Shown here in pieces: positions 1 through 14,668 of a stretch of 64,000 nucleotides of DNA. The position numbers and the translations under genes were made by a program. Below the pieces are notes generated by a model. It was not told the DNA's origin and searched no databases. It saw only the letters and a list, made by a program, of their open reading frames with translations. Origin of the DNA: Brevipalpus yothersi (Eukaryota; Arthropoda; Arachnida; Trombidiformes; Tenuipalpidae); the NCBI GenBank assembly GCA_003956705.1, contig QZCP01000556.1:1-64000 (forward strand), in the 5' to 3' direction. Every line of letters starts with the position of its first letter. The stretch's first letter is position 1.

Positions 1-46
<46 letters not shown>
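1..46. repeat. (GA)n microsatellite at window edge
   Basis: Uninterrupted GA dinucleotides run from the first base, so the tract probably continues to the left of the window. Confidence 0.95.
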
Positions 47-48
<2 letters not shown>

Positions 49-636
49 TATTTGGGCAAGCACAATTTTTATTGATAGATATATGGTGGCTCCAAGGTGT
101 AAGGAATCATGAGCTTGGATCATCTTAACTGTTATTCCCTCTTTTTAATGGCAAATTTCTGAGTATAATGTGGTCATATTTGAGGCCATAATTATTGTGT
201 TTGGTGAGCAATCCAGATTTATTTGTACAATTTAGGTAGTAGCAGGGAAAAATGTGCGTACCAACATTCAAGTTAACAGTCAATATTTTAGATTCACTTG
301 AATGGAATAGTATTGAGAAATGCAGAGAGAGAGGGAGAGAGAAAGAAAGATGATGCAGTTAAGTAGCGGAAAGAGAAGCATTGATACGTTTGAACAGATA
401 GAATCAGAAACAGAGTATTTAACGAGATAGATGGAAGAGGAGAAGTTCTAGAAGATTGCGTCTTTTTTCGTAAATGTTTCTTATCTTGATGAAAGATTTT
501 GAGGCAAAATGTCAAAATGTTTCCAAAATATTAACTCTTTTAATTAATATAGACTAAAAAATCACACCAAATTAGTCTCCCTCAACTCATCGACCTGATG
601 GTGACTCCAAATGAAAGATTCCATGAATAATAAATG

Positions 637-646
637 AATTTATCTC

Positions 647-677
<31 letters not shown>

Positions 678-770
678 TCATTATCTTACCTTAACAACAC
701 GTTCTAACGTTCCAAAATGAAACTGAGCGGGAAGTGAACCGAAATTCGAGCTATTCGTTAATCTTACAGA

Positions 771-806
<36 letters not shown>
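637..806. repeat. Two (TC)n tracts
   Basis: Interrupted TC dinucleotide tracts occupy about 642-677 and 774-806, separated by ordinary AT-rich sequence. A shorter GA tract follows at about 979-1000. Confidence 0.9.
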
Positions 807-808
<2 letters not shown>

Positions 809-969
809 AGCTATTTAGCCTTTCTCTGAGCCCAGTGATGATGGACTCACATGCACATGATTTGAATACTGAACACTTACACTTATCCACTTATCCACAT
901 TAGTGTGGGTGGCTTGAAATTACTGTGGGAGTTGAGAAAGAGAAAAAGTTCACCAAAAAGTTGAGCTTA

Positions 970-1000
<31 letters not shown>

Positions 1001-1825
1001 ATCAAGTGACATATCAGTGACGCTTGGCTTGATTCAAGCGAGTTGAAGCAAACATTCAATTCTAGTGAGAAAGCATATCTTTCGAGGCTGTTCATGTGAA
1101 AATGTAATTAATCAACGGACTAAACAGCAACAAAACAGATAGTACATGATGGAACATGAGAGAGTAGAGACGGATCATATATGGCTAGATTGTGATCGGC
1201 TTGAGAGGACACCATTGACGGGTGGATTGGTGGTGGCCTGTAATCCTGGTTTACATGGCCAAAAAGTCTTATGTAAGTTGGATTTATTCTTCTTAAAGAT
1301 TCTCTTCTTTCTTTTCTGTTTTCAGATTGTATTATGAGTATTCTCTGAGTATGAGCTTTTTTTCTCAATATGGGTACACACGCACACTGGATTCTTGTCC
1401 AACATTAATCCACAAAATCTACTTGATTCACACTTGAGACACTTGGACAGATCAAGAGGAATCAAGTGAGTGAATCCAGTGATTTAGGGTAGAAAGAAAG
1501 AGAGAAAAAAAGAAGATTCACTTGCTCAATGTGTGCCCAATGATTCCCACTATTATAAATGTGTTTTAGATACTCTTATCCTCTCTCTCTCTTCCACCAG
1601 ATTGATTGTGCCATTGTTTGGTGGAATAATGAAATCTGACAGGCCAACAATCAGATAGGCTAAATATCCATTCTGATGGTGATTGACTTAGGGCTGAATT
1701 TAATAAACTCTACACACACATACTTAACTTTTTGGCGCTTCGGCAAATGAAGGAGGAGCTGGTGGTGTAGACTTGGGTGATCAGGAGGAGGCTGGATGGA
1801 GAGAAGAGGAAGAAGAAAAAGAAAA

Positions 1826-1890
1826 AGAAGAAGAAGAAGAAGAAGAAGAAGAAGAAGAAGAAGAAGAAGAAGAAGAAGAAGAAGAAGAAG
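1826..1890. repeat. (AAG)n trinucleotide microsatellite
   Basis: About 21 near-perfect AAG/GAA units. On the minus strand this reads as a poly-Leu open frame (1660-1938), which I take as a repeat artefact and not a gene. Confidence 0.95.
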
Positions 1891-2892
1891 ATGAAGAGAA
1901 AAGAATAGAGGATCCAAGGAATAGAATAAGATGGCCATTCATGAGATAGTATGTAGAGAGAGAGAGGGAAAGAGAGGAGAAGGAGATAGAACCGGTGGAA
2001 GGGAAATATGTTGAGAAATATTCAATTTTGACTCTTTTTCTAACTGATTTAATAAGGTGGATCTGTCATTGGTAAGGTCGATGTGAAGGATCTCTCATTC
2101 GTTGGAACGTTAGAACGTTGATACGTGGCAGAACATTAACATATAGAAAATATTTCGACTAGTCACAAGAATGCAGGCATATGAAGTGTGTTTGTGTGTA
2201 TTTTTGGGAGGTGATATCAATTGATAATTGGTAAGAGCTGTTGTATGAGAAGTAACAAGATCAACTCACAGTTAACAAGCATCAATTAGGTGTCTGTGAG
2301 AAAACAATTAATTTGTGTTTCGATTCTTGCCTCCCTATTTTTCCTCCTTCTTACCGTGAATACATGAGATAGGGAATAGAGGAAAGATGGAAGAGAAAAA
2401 AAGAAGAGCGTATCAAGATCATCATCTTAAGGATGTTGCTTTAGCCTGAAGATGCTGAGCCACTAAATGATGCTCTTGTGAGATTGATCTGAAAAGGACG
2501 GAATAGCCATCAAGGTTTCAACGCTTTTAAATACATCAAAAGCCTCTTTCAAAGATTTTTACTACTCAATTTGTTCTTTTTTTCCGTTGCAAGTGGAGTT
2601 TCAAGTCGAAGAAGTTATCATCTACTCTTTTTTCTTTTTTCTTCTTCTTCTCCTCCATCATCTTCAAGAGGAGTTACTCTTGAAATAAGAAAATCTGAGA
2701 TCTTTAATTCGACTTGCCACTAAATGGCAGGCAACTTGTCACTTTATGGTTAAATTTTCATATATTACAAGAATGTTAATATTCACTTACTTTTGAGAAG
2801 TGATTCAATTCATACAAGATTTACACAAATCAATTCATCTAACCACTCATCATTCAAACTGATGATTTCTACTCTATCATTTCACAAGAGAA

Positions 2893-2900
<8 letters not shown>

Positions 2901-2935
<35 letters not shown>

Positions 2936-3258
2936 TAAAATATTCGTCTGAATGATTATTACGTTTATTTTTTCTCTTTCTTACTGTTGAATAAATTAAC
3001 ACAATATTCAATCAAAGTCATCTAGTCTTTCGGACTTACATACATACAAACGCACACACACACATTTGCCGTCCCACTTGAGGATGTGCAACAGCCCAGG
3101 ATTACATGATAATTTGACCATCGCAGACTGTTGGAAGATGAGGCTACCATGTTAATCTGAATAAGATCGGTCATCAGTTATGACAATCTGTCAGGCATTA
3201 TGAATAGAGTGGAGAAGAGAAGAAAAAAAATAAGGAGGTGGAGAGATGCAAATTTAGT

Positions 3259-3308
<50 letters not shown>
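2901..3308. repeat. (GA)n tracts at 2901-2932 and 3263-3308
   Basis: Two pure GA tracts about 330 bp apart. A short (CA)n run follows at about 3400-3418. Confidence 0.92.
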
Positions 3309-3312
<4 letters not shown>

Positions 3313-4589
3313 AAAGGCCAAATGACAGTGAGAGTCAAAAACTGATTATGTGAACATTAGAACAGTCTAAAGTGGTAAAGTTAGTGTATGGCTCAGAAAC
3401 ACACACACACACACACATACACTAACTAAGTGAGGGATAGATGTTGATGGTAAAACGAGTTGGGCATTTTGCAGCAATTAGCTTGATAATCGTTCTACCT
3501 GTTGCATGCAATGCCAAGAAACTACAAGCGCTTATGTGTGTTCTCTTGGTAAGCATGAATGTGGCAATCTTCAGTATAGAAGGTAAAAAATATGCAAGGC
3601 CCTTACAGCAGACAATCACTTGATGATTAATGAACTTATTACTGGGCCCGGTAAACTGAGTTCTTACAGAATTGTGTATGCTGGAAAGAGAAAGAGAGAA
3701 GAAGAGAGCATGATATTATGATTTGAATTCACTTGCTCATATACACAAGCCTAAGTATCAGCACATGATTGGTGCTGGTCAATTGTAATTATCGTCATCA
3801 TCAGTCTGGTAACTTGAATGAATACGTAGTAGAATTATTTTGGCTCTCTTCTATCTTCTCTCTTCTCTCTCTTCTCTCATCTTCCCATCTTCTTCATCCT
3901 TACTTTCTTCCTCACTCTCTCATCCTCCAGCCATACATAAACTAGAACATTTCGAATATTTCATACTACCATTTCTATGTTAACCAAACCTTTTTTCTAT
4001 CGGCCAAAATATTTCATCATTCATTTATTTTCTGATCACCAGTATATACATATAATGAGCGGCCATAATCTGTATTGATGACGATGAAAAGAAAAGATTG
4101 ATGAAGGTTAAGAAAACTGTATATAATGAATGGAATGGATGAATGAATTTTTTATCTCACTATCTTGTCGGAAAAAGGAAGTGAAATTATTCAAAATAGT
4201 TGCTCATTTCACTGTTTATCGTACCATTTCAGGGTTATTTCATCTCTTTCTTTTTCTTGTTGCGCAATCTGGACATTGTCCCACAAATTAAGAGTACCTT
4301 TTGGAAAGATTGACTGACTGATGTCAGGGACAATTAGCGACAAAAACTTTACAAATATTGTGCAATATTCAAATTATTCTCATTTTCTTTTGCTGATCCT
4401 CTCTCACAGATACCACGAACGGATGAGTTTCCACCATTGATGATGGTAGTAGTTGTGGCCGCGGTCAGCATGGAGTGTTGACGTGAAAATTATCAAGGAG
4501 TGATACTTGATTATGATTATATACTATATCATTTGCCATTTGGATACACATTTGCATGCGTATGCATATTTACTGGTAATGTTTCAATT

Positions 4590-4592
<3 letters not shown>

Positions 4593-4637
<45 letters not shown>

Positions 4638-4647
4638 TTCTCTCTCT
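4593..4647. repeat. (TC)n microsatellite
   Basis: TC dinucleotide tract with two TTTC interruptions. A (GT)n tract lies further on at about 5050-5072. Confidence 0.92.
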
Positions 4648-5048
4648 ATGAACGGAGAAAATGAAGAAGAAGAAGATGAAGAAACAAGAAAAAGATAATA
4701 TTCACTCAGCTATGTGTGTGTTCAGATTGGACAGATAAAGTGAGTAAAAAAAATTGGCCTTCAGGCTCATCTCTCTCTCTTCTCCTCCCTCAGTTTGGTA
4801 AGCAAATTAGAGCACTAATTATTGGCCAATCCAAGACATGCATACATATGATGTGAAAATTCGATATAAGAACGGTATACGTGCAATGATTTGCATGACA
4901 TGGTGTCATTGACTTGATTCATGTGCATGTACTCGTGCCACACAAATATATTCTCGACTCTATACAAACTTCTCTATCTTCCTCTTTCGTATGATAAAAT
5001 GACCAATCCAAACGTTCAACTGAACGTTTAACTATCGGCCAAGAAGAG

Positions 5049-5084
<36 letters not shown>

Positions 5085-5598
5085 GGTACATATACGATTG
5101 ATCCATTCATGGATGTTTAATGATTAGGATGAAGGAAAATTTTGCTTTCCTCTCTCACTAACAAGCAATATTGAGTTTGCTACATTTACATAAATTTTCT
5201 ATTTCTTTTCTCTCTCTATCCTCCTTGCAATTGTGCTCTCCAATTCATATTTTGGATTTAAATTGTCCTTCCTTCCATGGCTTGTGCTTGAATGCTGCTC
5301 AATACGTGAGCCCTTCGAGGCGTTCAGGGTAAAAGATGAGGATGAAGATGGAGAAGAAAAAAGAAGAAGAAGAAATGGCTCAACAAGTAGAACGTATCAA
5401 TCAAGAGTTGTGTTCCATCAGATTGTGTTTCAATATAAAATCTAATAAATCATGAAATTGATATTAACATAATTCATCAGTTCATGATTGCACCCTTTCA
5501 TATAATTTACTTGTCTGGATCAATTTTTTTCGTTTATCTTTTTCCATTCTTCATCTCTCTTTCTCCCTTCATGGAGATGTTTTTTCAATTTTTATGAT

Positions 5599-5603
<5 letters not shown>

Positions 5604-5666
<63 letters not shown>
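5604..5666. repeat. (TC)n microsatellite
   Basis: One of the longest uninterrupted TC tracts in the window, about 63 bp. Confidence 0.95.
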
Positions 5667-5673
<7 letters not shown>

Positions 5674-7025
5674 ACATTCGAATAATCATGATAAACTTTA
5701 AATGTTTAAATGGGCATGTGATGTGGAAAAATAATTCGTTCAATTTGTGATACCATTTTGGGTAATCAGAATTGAAACTTGAATACCTTCATTTTTTTCT
5801 CTGCGAAAAAAAAAATATATTTATTTTATTGGCCATGCCGTATGATACATGTATATGTAAGTAAGAAATTTTTTTGGACCAATAAATTTTGACCCAAGAC
5901 TGACACAAGAAAATAGTCCCTACATAAATTCGTCATGTCTTGATTGGTAAGCGAAAAGAAATGAAAAGGTTTGGTTAATGTGATCAATAGAGGAAAAAAA
6001 CTTGTGCTCATAAAAATTGGAACCTTTTTTCCAAAAATCGTTTCAAAACAAGCAAAAATTTTGCCAAAAAAATTGTCACATATTCATTACAATCAATCAT
6101 CAGAGAGCAAGTGCAATTTTATGCTCAAAAAAAATGCATATCAAAGGCTGTGTGTAACGTCCACCAGCATCTCAAATTGATCGCTTCTCTCTCAAATCTG
6201 CTCTCAATTGTGGTCATTAACTTATTGCTCAATTGCGAACTATGCTCCCAAAAAGACCTCCACAATTGACGATCAGATGAGATTAGATCACTTGATCCGA
6301 TACGATCTTCTCCGAAGTGTCACCATGGACTAAAAGATTTTTCTCCTCTGTTCTCCGTGTTACCGAAAAGATTTCCGGGCCTAAAAAATTTTCTCTCCAA
6401 AGTCAGCCAAACTAAGTCCAACGAGTCTGAGGCGAAAGTTCTCTCTCATTGAGAGAGTGTTAGAGGTTGAAGTTCTCAGGGCAAGTCCATTAAAGTGTTC
6501 GATGAAAAATGAAGTGAACGCGTACGATATGTGCTTCTCTGTCTCTCTTTCCCTTGTACTATGAAGAACGCACATATGATTTATCTGTCCTCTCTATCTG
6601 GCTGGAAAAGCGAGAAAATTCAGCGAACAATCTGATAAGATACAAGGGCATAGTATGGAAAGAGAGATATTCATTCCAGGCCAAAGTGAGCAACCAAATC
6701 TCGAAAGTTGTTCTAAACAGTAGCATACTCTGCTCGTGCTGGCCTTTTTCTCTCTCCTTCCTATGGACCATTCTCATCCAGATCTTCGGAAATGATAAAC
6801 CTACTAAGATTCCATATGTTATCGCTACGAACACACACATACACAGCATACATACACACGAGAGTAGGCACGATCAGGTCGAAAGGCCCGAGACTAGAGA
6901 AAGAATACAAAAGGCTTGTAAAACGGCATGTTTGGTAGTGGTGGTAGTAGCAGTTTGAGGGACATGAATTTCATTGATGGATCCTCGCTTGTCCAAAATT
7001 TTGCTGTCCGATTGTGGGCCCACCA

Positions 7026-7029
<4 letters not shown>

Positions 7030-7086
<57 letters not shown>
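7030..7086. repeat. (TC)n microsatellite
   Basis: Pure TC tract. The Ser-Leu and Arg-Glu frames overlapping it on both strands are repeat translation. Confidence 0.95.
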
Positions 7087-7091
<5 letters not shown>

Positions 7092-8283
7092 CTTTATCGT
7101 ATGCGCACTTTACTGTCTTTGTCTCTACTACAACTACTTTTTCCATAGCACTTCGTGCTCATACTATACAAGCTAAACACTGAACTCACACCGTAGGACC
7201 GCTACCAGATGTCTAGTAGAACTTTATCGATTACGGGATCTGAATGAGAGGAAGAGGCCACAAGAATATTACTATTGGTGATTTTGTTGCTCACTTCTCT
7301 CTCTCTTTCTCTCTCTTCTCTCTGAATGTTATCAGATGAAGTTGGACTGGGATGAAGAAGCCCGATCTACTTGGATGCTAGTTGGCCTCACTTCATATTG
7401 GACATTGAGTCCGTCCGGTTTCCATAGGCTTCAAGTCCATGTGACATATCCTCAGCTATTGAAAATACTGTTCTGGTATTAATGAATCAGAGGTACAAAC
7501 ACACTTTCACACAAGTCTCATAAGGCACGTTCGTTTCCAGAGTAGTGCGAAGCCATTCGAGTTTTTTGAACTGCATTGAAACGAGGCCGAATAAATATAT
7601 AACGTTATATCGGGCCAATGGTAGGCGGTGTGACTCATGGAGTGACTCGATTAATCAATGAAGAGAGAAGGAAATGAAAGAAAAAGCAGAAGAGGAAGAT
7701 GGAAAAGATGGAGAAGAAGAAGAGGAATCACAAAAATGATGATCAAAAAGAAAACAGCGAGGGAAGATGCTTGCTTTCAACGAATCGGTGGAATCGTGAT
7801 TAGTCCGCAGGCTTGTTTACATGGTAGATTATAGCGTTGAGATTACGTTTAACAAATGTTACCACATTCTCTGAATGGAAGTTAAATAGATATTGAATGC
7901 ACTCACCAATAGCTGAAGAAGAGGAGAGAAAAAATCTTTCTCTTTTTCTCTCCAGCCGGACTTTCTATCCATTCTCTCTTATTTCGTTGGCCTGCACGCT
8001 CTCTCTCTTCCTAAGTTTGCTTAATTTCGTTGGGCCTCGATTGACTACCTTATCAAGGTGAGAACTTTAATTTACATCTTCTCTCTTCATACTCTCTCTC
8101 TCTTCCCAAACACCCATGATATTGCCGAGTTAATTCATATCTTTCGTCGGCTTTTTACTGGCGTAAGAAGAGATACCTTTTTACTTCTCTCATCTTCTCA
8201 TTCTCTCTCTCTCATCTTTCATCATCTTCTGCCCAGGCTCTTCTTCTCAGATTCTCATTCCTTTACTTTTTCTCTCACCTTTT

Positions 8284-8284
<1 letters not shown>

Positions 8285-8341
<57 letters not shown>

Positions 8342-8775
8342 TTGACCACCTCCTATTCCAGTCATTGAGAGTATTATTTCTCTCTCTCTTCTCACTAACA
8401 TCTTTTCTCAATATAAACATGTATTCTTATTCAGTGTATTATTTTGAGCCAAAAACTCATGAGTTTTCTTTATCTTTCTCACTTACCTCACACACATGAA
8501 AATGGATCGCTTTTCTTATATTTATGCGAGAGAAGAGGAAAGCGCCGCTGTGAACGGCCGATCTCACCTTTTATCGTATTGCCTCATGAAGAAGTGGAAA
8601 ACCTCTTCTCTTCTTTATTTCATCACCAAATTGTTAATTATGATCTGGAATTAGCATTTTTATTAATTTTTGTGCGGTCAAACAGTGTTAACTGGATGCT
8701 TGATGAGAGCAAATGATGAATGCAAAAATATGCTACATATTTTTATCTATCTGCTGGAACTAAAAGATTGCTATT

Positions 8776-8832
<57 letters not shown>

Positions 8833-9234
8833 CTTCCTTTGGAAGAGAAGAAAATGGAAAAAAATGATCATCTCCTTCTACCCAAAAGAAGAGAAGCCAC
8901 AATTGTTAGCCACATGGATGGCCTCAAATGGTGGCCAAAGAATTGCTTCCATCCAAAAATTTTGCTCAATCTTTTTTCCTCTCTCTACCAATTTCTCACC
9001 ACTATCTATGAATGTCAAAATATTCCGTTTCATGGCCTCTCTCTTTCTTTTTTTCCATTCCATTTATACATATATATGGATATACTTTCAGTCACAATCA
9101 TCCATTGTGGTCCACTCACCAGGCCACTCTCACTCCCTAGAACTTATTGGATAGCTTCCTGTGTCATGTTGAGGACCGATACATTATGTCTTTTACCAAT
9201 AAATACGGGCGAATACTTAAAATTCTCTAAGCCC

Positions 9235-9278
<44 letters not shown>
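8285..9278. repeat. Cluster of three (TC)n tracts
   Basis: TC tracts at 8285-8338, 8779-8816 and 9238-9278 lie within 1 kb and all have pyrimidines on the plus strand. Overlapping plus-strand frames of 90-149 codons run through them but contain no recognisable domain. Confidence 0.92.
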
Positions 9279-9281
<3 letters not shown>

Positions 9282-11034
9282 GCTCTAAAATGCAAATACA
9301 TCACGCATTTCCTAGGCACATTCTATGTGTGTAGGTACAGTACGTTTGACTAGATGGCTCCTGAAAAATGGCCTCACCAATGCCAATTGCTCAGCTATAA
9401 GGCATCTCAGGAGGACACTATTGTCACTACCAATTGGACCGTGAGACGAGAGTATTGTGGACCTATTTATTGGCAAAGATTGACTGTGAGACCTCCGCGA
9501 AAGTCGCGACCTTCTCTCTCTCTTGAAGTCATTTTCTCTCTTTGGGACCACAAAGTCTCTGAGGTCTAGAGTATGACTGTCCATCTTTTTTTTTTCTAGT
9601 CCAAAAATTTTCGCTCACTTCTACACGGTGTACAAGTAGTGGTACTAGTAATCCTAAATCGTTTGACTGGGCCACATCTCTCTATCAACTGCTTTGACTA
9701 CTACTGAGGTAGTAGTAGTCCAATGTACTACCGCTTGCTGACTTTGGCCACGGAAAGGAGACTTCCAGTAATTCTTTGGACAGAAAGAGAAAATAGGACC
9801 CTCTTGACTTGTTTAGCGATTTACATGAGCTCCACAGATTTACCTCCTTCAGTGATAATGCAATTTCAATGGACACTGTCCATTCAACTTGAGAGAGAGA
9901 GAGAATCACACCATGGGCCATTCTCTTCATTTTCAATCCTGCCCTATACAAATATCACACACAGAGGTCCATATTCATAGATGTACATATAAATTCGTGT
10001 ATGTATACACAAAGTGAAACATACTTTCATATATATACAGACTTTGTCAAGTACTGTTGTTGGAAAGTTAATCTTGATGATCCCAGTGTGTGTGTGTGTA
10101 TGTCCATTACTTGTTGAGTCAATTGATCTCATAACGTCGATGGTGGCTTTTTGGTTGAGGGTAAATAAGTTGAAATATGATGATGGTGGGTCGAATATAG
10201 ACAGAACATAGAAAAACTTCAAAAACAGTGGAATCAGAATCGTTATTGGAATTCATTAAGAGAGAAAAGATATAAACGCTCATAGATGGACATCCCATGA
10301 GTGTTTGGAATGAATGATTGAATAATGATTGAGAGATTGGAACTCGGATGGAAGAAGATAAGAAGAAGGGGAGGAAGGTTTTTGGAAAAAAAGAGCAAAA
10401 ATAATAGGAAAAGAAAAAAAACGGATCTAAATCAGTTCTGGTTAAAGTGGATAATGAATGCTGATGATGGTGATAATGTGACGGCATCGGTAACATTGAA
10501 AGGACTGATATCGATTCATGAAGAGAGAGAAGAAAAATTTTCACCCTTCAAAAATGGACTCAAACAGCCTCTCTTCTTCATCATAAAATGATATTATTTT
10601 TGACTTGTTCTCAATTTTGCAATTCTTTTTCCATTTATAATTCTTTTTCTTTCTCTTATTCCTTCTTGAATGTCCGATCAACCATAGATGCCTCGTTTAT
10701 CAATCTTATGTATCAACACATATCTTTGAGTATTAATATCGTGTCCAAACGTTTTTCATGATCCACACTGGTCACGATGGGAAAAAGATTCAAAATTAAG
10801 CTGTGAACATAATCATCATGTCTCTTTTTTCCCTCTCTTTCGATTCACTGTATTCAAACATGATATATAAACGTATATTATTCTCTCCTTTGCTATGTCT
10901 AACTTGAGATCATTGCCTCTCTCTCTCTCTCTTTTCCTCTTTCATTGCTGGGTAAGTGAGGAATAAACATACAAAATCATTGGCAAACCAAACAAACTAA
11001 ATGGCTTATAATCACGCAATATGTTTATAACAAT

Positions 11035-11036
<2 letters not shown>

Positions 11037-11076
<40 letters not shown>

Positions 11077-11563
11077 ACAATTCTTGATGTTGAAAAAAGA
11101 GCGGCCACCATTAAGCAGTGGTTATCCACTACAAGACATCGTCCCTTTTTTATAGCCTCGCTCTCGTGGCTAGGCCAAAATTTAGGACCCTCAAAGTCAA
11201 CTAGGCCAGAGTATACGTACAGACACACTCTCTGCAAGAGAACCTTGTTAGGCCAACCTCAACAGTTACTCTCTGGTTTGAGTAGGATATTTATATAGAC
11301 ACTGAAATGAGCTTAGATAATATCATTCTATCAACGGTAAAAAAATAGATGAACTGCGTGCGCTAGGTCGAGGCTTGGTCAGTGAAAAAATCAGTAGAAC
11401 CAAGATCACCTGGGTTGTGAGGTCGTGATCTAGGCCATAATATTTTGCTCTTCATCTGCTCTGTGGAAGTCCATTTGACCTTGCCTATTCGCTCTCTCTC
11501 TCTCTTTCTCAGATCCATGAATGAATGAAGATATTTACTCAGATTTGTCAATGATAATGATCA

Positions 11564-11607
<44 letters not shown>
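11037..11607. repeat. (TC)n tracts at 11037-11073 and 11569-11607
   Basis: Two pyrimidine tracts of 37-39 bp. No gene is seen between them. Confidence 0.92.
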
Positions 11608-11610
<3 letters not shown>

Positions 11611-14600
11611 TCTCTTCATCTGATTATACTAGAATGATGAATGTTCTTCTCTGATCTATGATACTTTCTCGCTTATTTCTCGAAACTGACAAGTTTTACG
11701 CACGCAGATTTTTTACAGCTCGATTCTCTCTCCATCTCTGTTTGATTTTGATGGCACGCGAGCCTGTGTATCAGTGTACTTAGCCTGAATGAAATAATTT
11801 CAGCAACAAGTATAGTTCTTCCCTAGGAATAGAGATGGAATTCCAGAATATGTGGGCAGAACAATTTCCATTTTGTCTCCTTATTTTCTGTTCATCCAAG
11901 CGCATTCCAACCGGATGTTGAGGTAAATATGTATCTTTTCCAGTTATCATCATTAGTCATAAAGAGCGACTTTTTTCCTCTTCTTTCTTCTTCTTCTTCT
12001 TCTCCTTCTTCTTCTTCTTTTTCTGTACCAAAGTAACAATAATTTTAATCCCAGAAAGTGTATTAAACTCATTAATCATTTGAACAATATGATTCAATCA
12101 TTGTTCCTTTCCGTATAACTACTTAGGAACTCATCTACATGTTACATCTAACATTCTTCTGGTATGCTCATTTCTCGAAATGTACCTGTATAGTATGGCA
12201 ATGAGAGAGAGAGAGAAAAGTTTATCTATTCTGTTCTGAAAATAATGTAATGAATGAAAAGAGTCAAATATTTAAGTGAGAAAAAAAGTGAGGCATATTA
12301 TCTTCATGACAAGAGCAGTGGATCCAAATTAGATCCTGTTGCTCATCTGTTTCACTTACAAGCACTTCTCTCCTTTTTTCGGGAAAAAAGGGCCCGATAG
12401 CAAGTAGCGGGGCAAGTGGAAATGGCCTCAAGCAAATCTTATTTCCCTTCTCTTCTAACTACTTTACTTACGAGTAACTATGCTCATGTGTACCTCTTGC
12501 TTATGCAAATAGTTATTCAATAATTACTGCCATGGCTTACTGCCTTGCTGGGCTTAGGGGAAAGACATAAGGCAAAAAAAATCACGTATTCAGTCTGAAA
12601 AAAATCGCAAAATTGAACTATTATCACACTATATAAAGCATTTTCTCTCTTCTTCTTCTAATCTCATCTCTCTCTCTTTCTCTTTCTTCCTTTCTCCTAT
12701 CTTGTGTAGCCTCCTAATCAACACTTTAAATTATGTAAAATAGCACGTACTTCCTAGGCTTGATAACTTGGTGTCGACGTGCTGATAAAAATAATCGAAA
12801 ATTGGTTTCTACTGATTGAAAATGAGAATAAATTGCGTAAAAACTTTCAACTCATTGAGGCCCAGATTGAATTTTCTCTTTCCATGAGCCAATCAGTATA
12901 TACACACACATATACTGGATGAGCATATAATTTATCTATCAAAATGTGATACAATCAGGATTCTTGGCGATATTCGAAAAGATTTTCTTGCATTGAGAGG
13001 AGTATTTTGGAACAAGCATTGAATTGTAAAGAGTTGAAAAGATTAAATTTTTGGGTAGAATAATCGAAAAAATTAAAAACTTGACAGAGAAGATCGAGGA
13101 AGAGAAAGATAGAGAGAGAGAGAGGAAGAGAGAGAATACCAAGGGAAAAGAAATTTGATTTGAAATTGCCTGAAGGATAGAGTAAGTAGAATCAAAACGG
13201 AATCGGGTGAAGCTCATCAGAATGATTAACTATGCAAGATTCTTGAGAGATTATCTTTATTATCACTGGAAGAACATCCAGATTTGACCCGAAGATAGTA
13301 AATGTTTCAACCTGATTTAGCAAATGAGAGGACACTGTTTCATGCTCTCAGGCAGCTCAATAACTGATTGGACTCGTTTGTATCGTGAATGCATTCTGAA
13401 TATTCAAACTATTCAAACTATATCGTCAAATTAACACACCAAAAATCTGATCAAGCCATCTTAATATCAGAAGAAATCAAGATATCGTATGGTTTGTCCC
13501 TAAAATCAATGATACAGGGTCGATCAGACAATTTAGTTGGAACGTATAGAAGCTCAATCCATCAGCCGAACTATTTAATTCGGAAAAAGGTAAGCAAGTT
13601 GAGAGTTCATGTCAAATTATTGATCGACTAACGGTTTTTCTTCAAAATTGAGCGTTTTACATGCTCAAAATTCATGCTTATTAGGAAAGTTTTCATGAGT
13701 TTCAGGTCAAAATCTATTCAAAAATTACTGTGAAAATTATCATCCCAATTGTTCAGAGACTGTCTTGATCAACACATAATTAAATCAATGCTTTTCTAAC
13801 AGCCGATCTTGTATTCAGATCAACTGACCGGAAGTTATGTCTCTCAAATCTGGTAGCACAAGAACATGAATTTTCGATTTCAAAATAACAGCATGAAATA
13901 ATCATCACTGATTCACAATCACCAGCCACGTGCTATATTCGAAATTTTAATGGCATGTCTCTCTTGAGGGAACCCAAAAATCAAGTTGCATGGTTGAATA
14001 GGCATCCAAAAAGTCTTTTGATGCTCATGAAAAGATAGAGAGAGTAAAAGAAAGAGAGAGAAAGAGGTTAAGACGATTGATTGATAAGAGAATTTATTTC
14101 TCATCATTTCGAATAGCAATAATCATCATCAGCATCACTTCGGTAGCATTCAAATAGTTCATCAATCAGAATTGCGCAATACATTTTGGAATGTGGATTC
14201 ATCAGGTCGGTCAAACGGTGTTGTTTTGTTCGCCTTGTGAAGGGTAGTTCAATATTTCACAATATAACGGCGTTTCGAGGAAATTGAACAATCAAATACA
14301 TGAACAGGATGAACAAAAAGCATATCTGATAGTTGATATATGTGTAGTGTAAAGTAAGTGATAGAGAAAAAAAAGCGAGGACGCCAAGCTGATTGGAGTG
14401 CCAAATGATTGGACCTAAATTGGTCTATCATTGACTGTGAAGAGAGAGAGAGAGAGAGAAAAAAAAGATCAAGAGAGAATAACGGTACATTTTTTCGTTC
14501 AGTCGACGAAACTGTATCAATAACATATTATATTCAGTTTTGCTTGACGATGATGGCGAGAATGTAAGGAAGAATATTTTTTCCATTCCCTGTGATGATC

Positions 14601-14668
14601 GATGTTTCAGCAATGAGTTTTTTGTTTCGCTGTTGGATGATGAATTAAGAGTGAAAATAATCTACAAG

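Larger units (their letters stand above)
1..14668. other. Gene-poor, microsatellite-rich region
   Basis: I see no supportable coding gene in these 14.6 kb. The open frames are short, biased by repeat translation (Ser-Leu or Arg-Glu runs) and show no recognisable domain or coherent splice chain. The stretch is dominated by GA/TC dinucleotide tracts, with polypyrimidine-rich sequence between them. It could be intergenic DNA, a long intron, or 5' untranslated/regulatory sequence of a gene outside the window. The contrast with the right half, where genes lie every 1-3 kb, is clear. Confidence 0.6.

Noticed and set aside
1660..1938. Minus-strand 92-codon frame with a long poly-Leu run
   Set aside because: It is the translation of the (AAG)n tract and has no domain, splice context or conserved ends.
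8058..9288. Several overlapping plus-strand frames of 90-149 codons
   Set aside because: They owe their length to (TC)n tracts, which lack stop codons in every frame. Nothing outside the repeats looks like protein.
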